Positions 6,973 to 15,092 are shown, counted from the stretch's first letter. The stretch is DNA of 35,284 nt from Spirochaetales bacterium (GCA_017470995.1 JAFUXI010000054.1:1-35284); one strand, 5' to 3'. The notes: generated by a model from the sequence alone, not told the origin. A program made the numbers and translations.

Positions 6973-8297
6973 ACTCTCTTGTACTCTTTCGTAGCTTTCT
7001 TGATGGTTGCAACCAGCTCGGAAACAGGCACTCTGACCTGCTCCATCGAATCTCGGAAGCGCAGTGTGACAGTGTTGTCGTTCAGCGTATCGTAGTCGAC
7101 GGTCACGCAATACGGAGTTCCGATCTCGTCCTGGCGGCGATAGCGGCGGCCGATGGCTGCGCTCTGATCGTAGAAGGTCACGAAGTCATCGCGGAGCTCA
7201 TGCTCGAGCTTGGAAGCATACTCTGCAAGGCCGTCCTTCTTGACAAGCGGCAGGACTGCGACGGTAACAGGAGCGATTGTCGGATGGAAGTGCAGGACTG
7301 TTCTGACATCTCCCTCTGCGACCTCTTCCTCGTCGTAGGCATCGGAAAGTGCCATCAGGACGTTTCTGGTCAGACCTGCGGAGGTCTCGACGACGTACGG
7401 GATGTACTTCTCGTTTGTCTCCGGATCGAGGTATGTCATCTCCTTGCCGGAGAACTTCTGGTGCTGGGTCAGGTCGTAGTCGGTTCTGCTGTGCACGCCC
7501 TCGAGCTCCTGCCATCCCATCGGGAACAGGAACTGGATGTCGTATGCATCCTTGGCATAGAAGGCCAGCTCATCCGGTCCGTGCTGGTGCCATCTGAGGT
7601 GCTCCGGATGGATTCCGAGCTTGTTGACGTAGAAGTTCATCCTCTGCTCTCTCCAGTACGGGAACCACTGCTCGTCAGTGCCGGGCTTGCAGAACCACTG
7701 CATCTCCATCTGCTCGAACTCGCAGGATCTGAAGATGAAGTTCTTGGTCGTGATCTCGTTTCTGAAGCTCTTTCCGACCTGGGCGATTCCGAACGGAATC
7801 TTCACACGGGATGAGGAAACGACGTTCTTGAAATCAACGTAGATGCCCTGGGCTGTCTCGGGTCTGAGATAGATGGTGGAAGCAGCATCGACATCGGCGC
7901 CGATATGGGTTGCGAACATCAGGTTGAAGTTCCTCGGTGCTGTGAATGTTCCCTTGTTTCCGCAGACCGGGCATGGGGCATTGAGATCGATCTGGTCTGC
8001 TCTGAAGCGGCTCTTGCACTGCTTGCAGTCAACCATCGGGTCAGTGAAGTTGCTCACGTGGCCGCTGGCTTCCCAGACTCTGGAATGCATGAGAATGGAT
8101 GCGTCCAGACCTACGATGTTGTCGTGGAGCTGTGTCATTTCCTTCCACCATGCATCACGGATGTTGTTCTTGAGCTGGACTCCGAGCGGGCCGTAGTCGT
8201 AGGCACCGTTCAGGCCTCCGTATATCTCACTGCTCTGGAAAATGAATCCACGTCTTCTGCAAAGCGATACTATCTTGTCCATTGTGACTTCAGACAT
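6969..8297 (-). CDS. glyS: Glycyl-tRNA synthetase, single-chain alpha2 type
   Basis: A class II synthetase of the dimeric, eukaryote/archaeal-like type rather than the alpha2beta2 type of many bacteria. It shows the opening SLCRRRGFIFQSSEIYGG, AYDYGPLG, the class II motif 2 region (FRNEI followed by FRSCEFEQMEMQWF), and the C-terminal anticodon-binding domain (APVTVAVLPLVKK and following). Zn-binding-like Cys pairs, CKQC and CPVC, occur at about residues 96-121. The 442-residue length is normal. The ATG at 8297 overlaps the end of gltX by eight bases, and its TGA overlaps the tyrS ATG. Confidence 0.95.
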   Translation of the reverse strand: MSEVTMDKIVSLCRRRGFIFQSSEIYGGLNGAYDYGPLGVQLKNNIRDAWWKEMTQLHDNIVGLDASILMHSRVWEASGHVSNFTDPMVDCKQCKSRFRADQIDLNAPCPVCGNKGTFTAPRNFNLMFATHIGADVDAASTIYLRPETAQGIYVDFKNVVSSSRVKIPFGIAQVGKSFRNEITTKNFIFRSCEFEQMEMQWFCKPGTDEQWFPYWREQRMNFYVNKLGIHPEHLRWHQHGPDELAFYAKDAYDIQFLFPMGWQELEGVHSRTDYDLTQHQKFSGKEMTYLDPETNEKYIPYVVETSAGLTRNVLMALSDAYDEEEVAEGDVRTVLHFHPTIAPVTVAVLPLVKKDGLAEYASKLEHELRDDFVTFYDQSAAIGRRYRRQDEIGTPYCVTVDYDTLNDNTVTLRFRDSMEQVRVPVSELVATIKKATKEYKRV

Positions 8298-9765
8298 TCT
8301 CTATCTCCTTTTCGAGCACTTTAATCGCACGCTCGATGCGTCTGTATGATTCTTCACGGCCCAGAAGCCTGATGCAGCTGAACGGCGGCGGGCTTACTGC
8401 CAGTCCGGTGACTGCGGTTCTGAGCGGGTTGAACACTCCTGCGTTCTTGATTCCGAGCTTCTGTGCAAGGTCCATCAGATCCTGCTGAAGCTCCTCATCG
8501 TTCTTGTTTGCCTCAAGTCCTGCCTTCACGACATCGTAGACTGCTCTGAGCGATGTCAGGGTTCCGGCGGCATCCATCTTCTTCGGAATCAGAAGCGCGG
8601 CTTCGGGCTCGCCCTGGTCCTTGAGGAATTCAACCATGCCGACGATGTCGGACAGAAGCGTGATTCTGTCCCTGATGCCGGGCACGAAGGCGACAAGGTT
8701 GTCGTAGCTTCCGTCGTCCAGAAGACTGGCTTCCTTCAGATAAGGCATCAGGAGGTCTGCCAGCTCCTTATCCGTCTTGCGGCGGATGTACTGTGCGTTG
8801 AACCAGTCGAGCTTCTGGTAGTCGAAGACTCCGGGGGCCTTGTTGATCTTCTCGAGGCTGAAGCACTTCTCGAGCTCTTCGCGGCTGAAGAACTCCTTCT
8901 CTCCGTCGTAGGACCAGCCGACAAGGCTCACGTAGTTCAGAAGAGCCTCAGGCAGATAGCCTTTCTTGCGGAAATCCCTCACGCTGGTCGAACCGTGGCG
9001 CTTGGAGAGCTTGTGGCCGTCGTTTCCCATGACCATCGGAAGATGGCAGTATGTGGGGACTTCCCAGCCGAATGCTTCGTAGAGAATCACGTGAAGCGGT
9101 CCGGACGGGATCCACTCCTGGGCTCTCATGATATGGGTGATGCCCATCAGATGGTCGTCGATGACGTTGGCCAGGTGATATGTGGGGAATCCGTCGCTCT
9201 TGAGCAAAACCGGATCCGGGCTGATGTCCTTGTTCTCGCGGGTGATGTCTCCCATGAGCACATCATGGAATGTTGTGCTTCCCTCTCTGGGGACCTTGAG
9301 TCTGATGACAGGCTTGATTCCCTGTGCTTCGAGCTCCGCCCTCCGCTCTGCGGTAAGGTTGCGGCAGTGTCCGTCATAACCCTGGACCGGGCTCTTCTCC
9401 TCTATCTGCTTCTGTCTGAGGGCCTCGAGGCGCTCGGCAGAGCAATAGCAATAGTAGGCCTTGCCCATGTCGACGAGCTTCTTTGCATATTCCTGATAGA
9501 TGGCAAAGCGCTCACTCTGGATATAAGGTCCGCAGGGACCGCCGACAACCGGGCCCTCGTCCCATTTGACGCCGAGCCACTCGAGAGTGTCGTAGAGGTC
9601 CTGCAGTGATTCGTCGCTGTAGCGTTCGCGATCGGTGTCTTCAACCCTGAGGATGAACTTTCCGCCGTTGGATTTGGCGAAGAAGTAATTGAAAAGCGCG
9701 GTTCTCACGCCTCCGATGTGCTGGAGCCCTGTGGGCGATGGTGCATATCTGACTCTTACGTTCAT
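8290..9765 (-). CDS. gltX: Glutamyl-tRNA synthetase
   Basis: A class I synthetase that charges tRNA-Glu. The N-terminus carries RYAPSPTG and HIGG (residues 16-19); KLSKR is at 252-256; FILRVEDTD (37-45) is the typical Glu-binding segment. Cysteines in YYCYC (104-108) and HCR (133-135) may form a zinc knuckle. Whether it also mischarges tRNA-Gln cannot be told here. It is the first of three overlapping synthetase genes. GGAG lies about nine bases before the ATG, and a full promoter precedes it, so the operon can be transcribed independently of the luxR-like gene upstream. Confidence 0.96.
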   Translation of the reverse strand: MNVRVRYAPSPTGLQHIGGVRTALFNYFFAKSNGGKFILRVEDTDRERYSDESLQDLYDTLEWLGVKWDEGPVVGGPCGPYIQSERFAIYQEYAKKLVDMGKAYYCYCSAERLEALRQKQIEEKSPVQGYDGHCRNLTAERRAELEAQGIKPVIRLKVPREGSTTFHDVLMGDITRENKDISPDPVLLKSDGFPTYHLANVIDDHLMGITHIMRAQEWIPSGPLHVILYEAFGWEVPTYCHLPMVMGNDGHKLSKRHGSTSVRDFRKKGYLPEALLNYVSLVGWSYDGEKEFFSREELEKCFSLEKINKAPGVFDYQKLDWFNAQYIRRKTDKELADLLMPYLKEASLLDDGSYDNLVAFVPGIRDRITLLSDIVGMVEFLKDQGEPEAALLIPKKMDAAGTLTSLRAVYDVVKAGLEANKNDEELQQDLMDLAQKLGIKNAGVFNPLRTAVTGLAVSPPPFSCIRLLGREESYRRIERAIKVLEKEIENV

Positions 9766-9788
9766 ATAAATACTCCGATAGACAATAC

Positions 9789-9817
9789 TATATATCGTAA
9801 AAAAGAGTTTCTTTCAA
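9789..9817 (-). promoter_or_regulatory. Promoter of the gltX-glyS-tyrS operon
   Basis: TTGAAA (9817-9812), a 17-bp spacer and TATATA (9794-9789) on the minus strand, 23 bp before the gltX ATG. Confidence 0.6.
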
Positions 9818-9834
9818 TAATGGGGGCGCTTTGC

Positions 9835-10737
9835 TTAGGACCAGGGGCCTTCCTTGAGGGCTTTAAGCAGGTCTATGCGGGATCGGACCTCCATCTTGCT
9901 GAAGATGTTGGCCACGTGGTTGTTGACGGTGTTGACCGAGATGGAGAGCTCCTGGGCGATCTCCTTGTTGGTGAGGCCCTCGCAGATGAGCTGGATCACG
10001 GTGAATTCGCGTTCGGAAATCCTATAGCGGGAAAGGCTCTCTAAGCTGAGTTCCGGCTTGTTCTGCTCCTTCTGCTTATCCAGTCCGAAACGGATGTAGT
10101 TGTACACCATTATGATGATGGAGAACGCAAACACGTAGACCGGGTAGCTGAAATCAGCGACGGCAGGGAAGAAAACGGACAGTATCGAGAGTGGTATGAG
10201 CGAGAGACTCACGATGTTGATCGACAGCGCCACTCCCCTGGAGGAGCGGTCCTCGATGTTCTTGAGGTTCACCCAAAGGGTGACCAGGCAGTAGACATAC
10301 ATGCCCAGGAAGATGAGTGTCTGTGCAGTGTATGCCCATCTGTCGAAGGTGGCATTGTTCACTATCAGCGAGGTCAGTCCCATTCCGAAGTAGACCATCG
10401 CAAAGGGATAGAACCGCAGCATATGGAGCCTTCTCCAGGGCTTTGCGATGACCCAGCTGAGGAAGTAAGGCAGGAAAACTATCACGAACGCCATGCAGGT
10501 GATCATCACCGTGGAGTAGATGAAACCGAACACGGCATAGATGTTCTCCGGCATGAAGAACAGTGATAGCTTTGATGCGAGGAATACCACCATGGCTCCG
10601 ATAAGACAGCTCTGGAAGACGATATACTTACCGCCCCAGGCTGTCTTATGGAGAATCTGTGAGGCTATGGCCAGAGCCAGAGCCATGCAGGAAACCGCGA
10701 TGGAAACTGTGAATGTGAACAGCAGAAAACCATTCAT
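9835..10737 (-). CDS. Membrane-bound LuxR-family regulator (multi-span sensor plus HTH)
   Basis: A 300-residue protein with about seven hydrophobic spans in residues 1-225 and a C-terminal LuxR-type helix-turn-helix at about 238-295 (YRISEREFTVIQLICEGLTN, then KEIAQELSISVNTVNNHVANIF and RSRIDLLKAL). There is no receiver or autoinducer domain, so it should sense a membrane or extracellular signal and bind DNA while membrane-anchored. Its target is unknown. It starts 24 bp after the RloB-like gene and has only a weak ribosome-binding site, so it probably belongs to that operon. Confidence 0.85.
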   Translation of the reverse strand: MNGFLLFTFTVSIAVSCMALALAIASQILHKTAWGGKYIVFQSCLIGAMVVFLASKLSLFFMPENIYAVFGFIYSTVMITCMAFVIVFLPYFLSWVIAKPWRRLHMLRFYPFAMVYFGMGLTSLIVNNATFDRWAYTAQTLIFLGMYVYCLVTLWVNLKNIEDRSSRGVALSINIVSLSLIPLSILSVFFPAVADFSYPVYVFAFSIIIMVYNYIRFGLDKQKEQNKPELSLESLSRYRISEREFTVIQLICEGLTNKEIAQELSISVNTVNNHVANIFSKMEVRSRIDLLKALKEGPWS

Positions 10738-10761
10738 AATCCAACTTTCGTCAGGCGGCTG

Positions 10762-11391
10762 TTATTTTGCAAGAAGCTTCTGGTTGTGTGAGAGATCGGC
10801 CTCTCCGCAGATGTTCTTGATGTCTTCGTAGAGAAGCGGGAATGTCGTTGCCGGAATTCCGTTGACCTTCTCGGAGACCTTGTTGTAGACGCTTGTGTTC
10901 ATGATGGCCTTGCTGAAGGAGGAGAACAGCCTCAGGTGGATGTCCTGTCCCTCGTTGGTCATGTAATCGGCAGTAAGCTCGAAGCCCGGGAAGACCTTGG
11001 CGAGTGCCTGGTCGAACGAGGCGGAGTCTGCGATGTACTGGTTCAGCGGCTTGAGGTGGATGTAGAGCCACATGCTGAAGCTGGGCAGTGTCCATCCGAG
11101 CTTGACCTTTCTGGCATCTGCGAACGGCTGGGCTGCAACGATGTCCTCGGCTGTGATGCTGAAGTCATCGAGACCGAAGATGGCCCATGCGGAAGCGAAC
11201 TTACCTGCAATCCTGGCCTTGCCGGTTGCCTTGATCAGACCCTCAAGCGTATAGGCCTGGAAATACTCGACTGTCATGTTGACGTATCTGCAGTCCTTTC
11301 TGACTCTTGAGAAGTATGCTGCGACTGCCGGATTCGCTGTTGCGATGAGGATTGTGCTCTTGGGCTGTGTAGGAATTCTCTTTCTTGTCAT
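10762..11391 (-). CDS. RloB-like protein with altered active-site motifs
   Basis: A 209-residue protein resembling RloB/AbiLii partners of AAA15 ATPases. The best matches are the central IFGLDDF (71-77), which corresponds to the family's acidic DxD-like strand, and LGWTLPSFSMWLYIHL (98-113), which corresponds to the family's xxSNPxFExWLLLHF segment. The N-terminal strand STILIATANPAVAAYF (12-27) sits where family members usually carry an EGxxTE motif, and both glutamates are absent. It is therefore a divergent or inactive member. GAGGAGG inside the last codons of the ATPase gene serves its ATG, with a one-base gap between the genes. Family assignment rests on pattern memory and order. Confidence 0.6.
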   Translation of the reverse strand: MTRKRIPTQPKSTILIATANPAVAAYFSRVRKDCRYVNMTVEYFQAYTLEGLIKATGKARIAGKFASAWAIFGLDDFSITAEDIVAAQPFADARKVKLGWTLPSFSMWLYIHLKPLNQYIADSASFDQALAKVFPGFELTADYMTNEGQDIHLRLFSSFSKAIMNTSVYNKVSEKVNGIPATTFPLLYEDIKNICGEADLSHNQKLLAK

Positions 11392-11392
11392 G

Positions 11393-12652
11393 TCATGCCT
11401 CCTCGTTTACGAAGCGGAACTCGCTTGTGATTGGAAGTGCTCCGAATGCACCGCTCTCATACATTGCGCGGGTCTTTGCGTTTGCGCCGATCCTGAAGTT
11501 GCTGAGCGGATAGTAGATTGTCGAACCGATGCTGTCCTTCTCGGTGAAGTAGATGCTGTCTCTTCTGAGCAGTCCGTCCTCGAGCAGTGTCGGGTTGCAG
11601 TCAGCCACGAAGAGCTGGCTTGCGCGCTTGCAGCCGCTTGTGAAGACGCTTGTGAGATAGATCAGGACTTCCGGATGGAGGAACATGCCGTAGTCATCGA
11701 CGACCAGTACCTTCGGTCTGGTGAAGGCCTCGAAGAAGGCCAGAGCCAGAAGTGAGAGTCTCTTCATGGAGAGGCTTTCCTTTCCGTACGGGCTGAACAT
11801 TGCTGCCTTGGAGTTGGTATGTACGAAGAAGACCATGTCTCCGTCGTTGGACTGGACGAACTTACCGTCCTTGTTGGAACCGACTCTGATATCCCTGATA
11901 TCCGTGACGTCCATGCTCCAGAAGAAGTTGATCAGCTGCTCCTTCCATGCCGGATGTGCATTCAGCATTGCTGCTACATAGCGCTCTGACGAGGTTCCGA
12001 CACCCATCGGGAGGATGTCCAGGACTTCCGTGAACCACTTGTAGACTTCTGAACAGGTCTCGCCGCCTCTGTCTGCGGCATTCTTGATGAAGGAGTGTCT
12101 GCAGTCGACAGCCTTCTCGTTTCTCTTCTTGTCGCCTCTGTAGAGCTTACCCCAGCGGACCTTGTACTTGATGTCATCGCCCAGGCTTGCAACTGCAACT
12201 CTGTCGAACATGAGCTTTCTGGATGTTCCGAAGTTGTAGTAGAGTTTCTCTTCCCAGATGTGATCCAGGTCAGCCTTGAGTGTGTAGGTTGCGAATACCT
12301 CAGGCTCCTCTTCCGATACGAATTCCCTGAGCAGGAATCTGATCGTGAACTCTGCGGGCTGGTTCTTCACATCATTGTATGCGAACAGCGAACCGGCGAG
12401 GATTCTTCTGAGCGGATTCTCGTCTGTTGCATCGGCGATGACGATACCCTTGATTGCCTCAAGAGCTCTTACAGCGGTACTCTTTCCGACTCCGTTCGGG
12501 CCGATGATTGCTGTTGTTCTGAGAATCTTGAGCTTTTCGGAGACAAACTGGACCTTTGTCTGGTCCATTCTCTTGTCCTTAAGGGCCGCAAAGGAAAGGG
12601 TCTGCGGATCCTTGATTGACCTGAAATTGGCCATTGTAATGTCGATGAGCAC
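11393..12652 (-). CDS. AAA15-family (RloA/AbiLi-like) ATPase
   Basis: A 419-residue SMC/ABC-like ATPase. MANFRSI near the start, Walker A GPNGVGKST (51-59), a KESLSMKR signature-like segment (291-298), Walker B VLVVDD (315-320) followed by HPE (326-328), and a final D-loop/H-switch-like LFVADCNPTLLED (347-359). The usual Walker B Glu is Asp320. Such proteins pair with RloB or AbiLii and in other bacteria act in phage defence. The start is GTG with AGGAGG at 12663-12658, five bases upstream. It is tightly coupled to the RloB-like gene. Base use matches the surrounding genes, so recent transfer is not evident. Confidence 0.85.
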   Translation of the reverse strand: MLIDITMANFRSIKDPQTLSFAALKDKRMDQTKVQFVSEKLKILRTTAIIGPNGVGKSTAVRALEAIKGIVIADATDENPLRRILAGSLFAYNDVKNQPAEFTIRFLLREFVSEEEPEVFATYTLKADLDHIWEEKLYYNFGTSRKLMFDRVAVASLGDDIKYKVRWGKLYRGDKKRNEKAVDCRHSFIKNAADRGGETCSEVYKWFTEVLDILPMGVGTSSERYVAAMLNAHPAWKEQLINFFWSMDVTDIRDIRVGSNKDGKFVQSNDGDMVFFVHTNSKAAMFSPYGKESLSMKRLSLLALAFFEAFTRPKVLVVDDYGMFLHPEVLIYLTSVFTSGCKRASQLFVADCNPTLLEDGLLRRDSIYFTEKDSIGSTIYYPLSNFRIGANAKTRAMYESGAFGALPITSEFRFVNEEA

Positions 12653-12700
12653 GAAGGCCTCCTTTTGCCGACTGGCGGCTTAAAATTAACAAAAACGATG

Positions 12701-13336
12701 CTAGAGCCCCATCGACTCCATTCTGGCGCAGATCTCCGGATAGGCATCAAGGCAAGCCCTGAACCTCTTCGGAAGACTTCTGTCACCGTGGTTGTCATCG
12801 GCGATGATGTCAACCAGATCCCGATGGATATACGGCATCGCAGTCCTGTTCTCTATGCCGGACACATTGACCTGTATCCAGGCACCCATATCCTTGAACA
12901 TCCGGAACGTCTGATCCTGGGGCCTCAGCCAAGGGTAACGCTCGACATGAGCTATCACCGGCTCCAGACCCTGGTCCAGAAGCTGTTGCAGTTTCCGGTC
13001 CAGCCCGATGGGCTTTGCGGAAACCGGGAACTCGACCAACGCATACCTTCCGGCAATGGGAATGGTTTTAACATCGATCTGGCTCCCGAGATACAGCTCG
13101 GCTCCGAGAATCGTCTTAATTCCGACACGCGAGGCATCTTCGCTCGCAAGGCGGAAGTTTTCCCTGATGTTCTCCACCTTGGTCTTCACCGTAGGATGAA
13201 AGACGTGAGGTGTCAGAACCAATGTCCTGATTCCATATTTTCTGTACTCCAACAGGAGCGCTCTATACAGATTACGGTCCTGAACTCCGTGGTCAACGTC
13301 GAACAGAAGATGTGAATGCAGGTCAAAAAGATTCAT
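12701..13336 (-). CDS. PHP-domain phosphoesterase (CpsB/CapC-like)
   Basis: A 211-residue metal-dependent phosphoesterase of the PHP superfamily. Metal-binding motifs are visible: DLHSH (residues 5-9), a D-x-DHG segment (13-17) where CpsB has DDG, TPHV (42-45), GAEL (78-81), AHVERY (129-134) and DNH (181-183). CpsB-type members dephosphorylate tyrosine kinases of capsule synthesis, but no capsule gene is nearby, so the substrate is open. I choose the ATG at 13336 over an in-frame TTG four codons upstream. There is no good ribosome-binding site, and the promoter ends 11 bases upstream. It lies 48 bp before the ATPase gene in the same direction and may be part of that unit. Confidence 0.8.
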   Translation of the reverse strand: MNLFDLHSHLLFDVDHGVQDRNLYRALLLEYRKYGIRTLVLTPHVFHPTVKTKVENIRENFRLASEDASRVGIKTILGAELYLGSQIDVKTIPIAGRYALVEFPVSAKPIGLDRKLQQLLDQGLEPVIAHVERYPWLRPQDQTFRMFKDMGAWIQVNVSGIENRTAMPYIHRDLVDIIADDNHGDRSLPKRFRACLDAYPEICARMESMGL

Positions 13337-13347
13337 GAACGTCTTCA

Positions 13348-13376
13348 ATTGTAGCCGAAAAATGTCATCAAAACAA
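13348..13376 (-). promoter_or_regulatory. Promoter of the PHP-ATPase-RloB-LuxR unit
   Basis: TTGTTT (13376-13371), a 17-bp spacer and TACAAT (13353-13348) on the minus strand, 11 bases before the ATG at 13336. Expected transcripts have a leader of only about four bases. Confidence 0.5.
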
Positions 13377-13410
13377 GGATTATGAGAGAAAAATGTTGAG
13401 AAATAATAAT

Positions 13411-13450
13411 CAGGCCATCGTTCGCATCAAAAATGCTACTTCATGGCCTG
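13411..13450 (-). terminator. Palindromic hairpin after the lipoprotein gene
   Basis: Outer arms CAGGCCAT (13411-13418) and ATGGCCTG (13443-13450) enclose an inner pair GCAT/ATGC (13424-13427 and 13433-13436). On the minus strand it lies about 70 bp past the lipoprotein stop and is followed by A/T-rich sequence. It is a likely terminator or a mobile palindrome. Confidence 0.45.
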
Positions 13451-13516
13451 AAAATCAAAAAAAGTTGATTAAAATATTAAAAATCGAAAAATTAGGCTAT
13501 CGATGCCTTTATGCTA

Positions 13517-14665
13517 TCAGAAACCTGCAAGACTGCCGGTACTACCGCCCGTTGAGCCCGATTTCTCAGTGCTGTTGATCTGTTTGGTAGCCGCATTTTC
13601 CTTCTCTTCGATTTTTTTGAGGTCATGATAGAGTTCCAGGGCATCGGTCATGCTCTGTGTGAGGTACAGCTCCTGTGCAAGGTCGTAGGCCTTCTGTCTT
13701 TCGCCGGTCGTGAAGTACAGGATGCAGGCATTGTAACCTGCTGCTCCATGCTTGCTTCTGGCATATTCGTCGGCGAAGATCTGGAGGGCAGCGCCCCACT
13801 TCTCGTCTTCGAGTGCCTCATAAGCAGGCTCGAGCCTCTTCACCTTGGGCTTGTTGGGCATGAAATCGAAGTACTCCGTCACATAGTGCGGGGAAAGAGC
13901 ATTCCTGAAGTTGGAGGCGAATGTGCTTATCTGCTCCTCGAACAGCGATGAAGCTGTCGGGATGCGGACATAGGAATAGGCCTCATAGTCGCCTGCAGCA
14001 TTCTTGGTCTTTCCGAGAGTGGTCTTGTTCTCCCTCATGCCGGAGGAGAAGTTTCCGCTTGCAATGATCACGTTGTTCTCGACGTCGGTGAGCCTGTAGG
14101 AAATGGTGATCTCGTACTTCTGGACGGCATAGAAATAGATGGGATAGTACTTGCCGTCGGCAGCGGTCGAGGAGAACTCGCTCCTTTCCTGGATGATGTA
14201 CTCATCGTAATAGAGGTTGGATATCTCGGTGGTGAGAACGGCATCGACACCGGCATCAAGGAAGGTTTTCTTCATGTTGCCGTTACGGTCGCCGATGGTC
14301 ACATAGGAATCGGTAAGCTCCGGATCCAGGACCTTGAAGAATCCGGTGTTCACTGCCTTGTAGACGGTCTTGGTGGCGGTATTTGAGATGTGGCTCGAGA
14401 CCCCGAAATCGAGGCATGAACGGAAGTTCAGGAAACTGAGATATTTTTCGCTTATTCCTCCGCGGATCGGGATGTATGAATTCCAGAATACCGGAAGAAT
14501 CCATCTGGTATTGTCGATCGTGGAACGCACGGCAATGGTCTTGTAACCGCTGACATCAACCTCTGCCGGAACAAGGGTTCGGATTGCGATGGTGGTCGAA
14601 CATCCCGTGAGGATTAGGATCAGAGTGACGGCAAGAAGCAGGATAGTGCTCAATGTTTTGCGCAT
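13517..14665 (-). CDS. Envelope lipoprotein with TPR-like C-terminus
   Basis: A 382-residue lipoprotein: MRKTLSTILLLAVTLILILTGC gives a signal peptide with lipobox LTGC and lipidated Cys22. Residues 30-300 are a beta-rich region of unknown family. The C-terminal 90 residues are helical and read like one or two tetratricopeptide repeats (AYEALEDEKWGAALQIF; AAGYNACILYFTTGERQKAYDLA), ending in a Gly/Ser-rich tail. The start is the ATG at 14665, with GAGAGGT six bases upstream. An in-frame extension upstream would cross the divergent promoter and destroy the signal peptide. It may help assemble an envelope complex; its function is unknown. Confidence 0.8.
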   Translation of the reverse strand: MRKTLSTILLLAVTLILILTGCSTTIAIRTLVPAEVDVSGYKTIAVRSTIDNTRWILPVFWNSYIPIRGGISEKYLSFLNFRSCLDFGVSSHISNTATKTVYKAVNTGFFKVLDPELTDSYVTIGDRNGNMKKTFLDAGVDAVLTTEISNLYYDEYIIQERSEFSSTAADGKYYPIYFYAVQKYEITISYRLTDVENNVIIASGNFSSGMRENKTTLGKTKNAAGDYEAYSYVRIPTASSLFEEQISTFASNFRNALSPHYVTEYFDFMPNKPKVKRLEPAYEALEDEKWGAALQIFADEYARSKHGAAGYNACILYFTTGERQKAYDLAQELYLTQSMTDALELYHDLKKIEEKENAATKQINSTEKSGSTGGSTGSLAGF

Positions 14666-14720
14666 GATGACCTCTCGGATTGGCACCCACACCTGTGAAA
14701 TGCCGGATTGGGATGACCAA

Positions 14721-14749
14721 AGTATAAGGCCTATGGATAAAAAACTCAA
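14721..14749 (-). promoter_or_regulatory. Promoter of the TPR-like lipoprotein gene
   Basis: TTGAGT (14749-14744), a 17-bp spacer and TATACT (14726-14721) on the minus strand. Its -35 box abuts that of the divergent promoter. Confidence 0.65.
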
Positions 14750-14778
14750 TTGACATCTGAAAGATGTAATTCTATCCT
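14750..14778 (+). promoter_or_regulatory. Promoter of the acidic protein/lipoprotein pair
   Basis: TTGACA (14750-14755), a consensus -35 box, a 17-bp spacer and TATCCT (14773-14778). GGAGGTG follows at 14792-14798, before the ATG at 14802. Confidence 0.7.
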
Positions 14779-14801
14779 TTGATTGATTCGTGGAGGTGAA
14801 C

Positions 14802-15092
14802 ATGCCCAGAAACAGACGCCCATTCGGCGACTATTATGACGACTACGACGACGATGACTTCGATGATGACGATGACGATTTCGACGACGAGGACGACTTC
14901 GACGAGGACGAAGACGATTTCGATGACGAAGAGGACTTCGAGGACATCTATGATGCTCCGGACGTAAGCGACTACGAAGACTACGAGGAAGACGATGACG
15001 ATGAGGACGATGACGACCTCATCGATGACGGCTTCTACTACGAGAGCGACGAATACGAAGGTCGCAGATCCAAGGACGAGGACGATTATTGA
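14802..15092 (+). CDS. Extremely acidic Asp/Glu-rich protein, unknown function
   Basis: A 96-residue protein with a short basic head (MPRNRRPFG) and then almost nothing but Asp, Glu, Tyr and Phe. The acidic runs are spaced by aromatic residues, as in YYDDYDDDDFDDDDDD. It has no signal peptide or membrane span and should be disordered and strongly negative. Calcium binding, nucleic-acid mimicry or a chaperone-like role are guesses only. The ATG is fixed by GGAGGTG; a GTG four codons upstream overlaps that site. Its TGA overlaps the next ATG (TGATG), so translation of the lipoprotein gene is probably coupled to it. Mixed GAC/GAT and GAG/GAA use argues for selection on protein sequence, not simple DNA repeat growth. 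Confidence 0.75.
   Translation: MPRNRRPFGDYYDDYDDDDFDDDDDDFDDEDDFDEDEDDFDDEEDFEDIYDAPDVSDYEDYEEDDDDEDDDDLIDDGFYYESDEYEGRRSKDEDDY

Noticed and set aside
13393..13578. A 61-codon plus-strand frame with Lys/Ile-rich, protein-like composition
   Set aside because: It spans the AT-rich terminator hairpin and the 3' end of the opposite lipoprotein gene and has no Shine-Dalgarno site.
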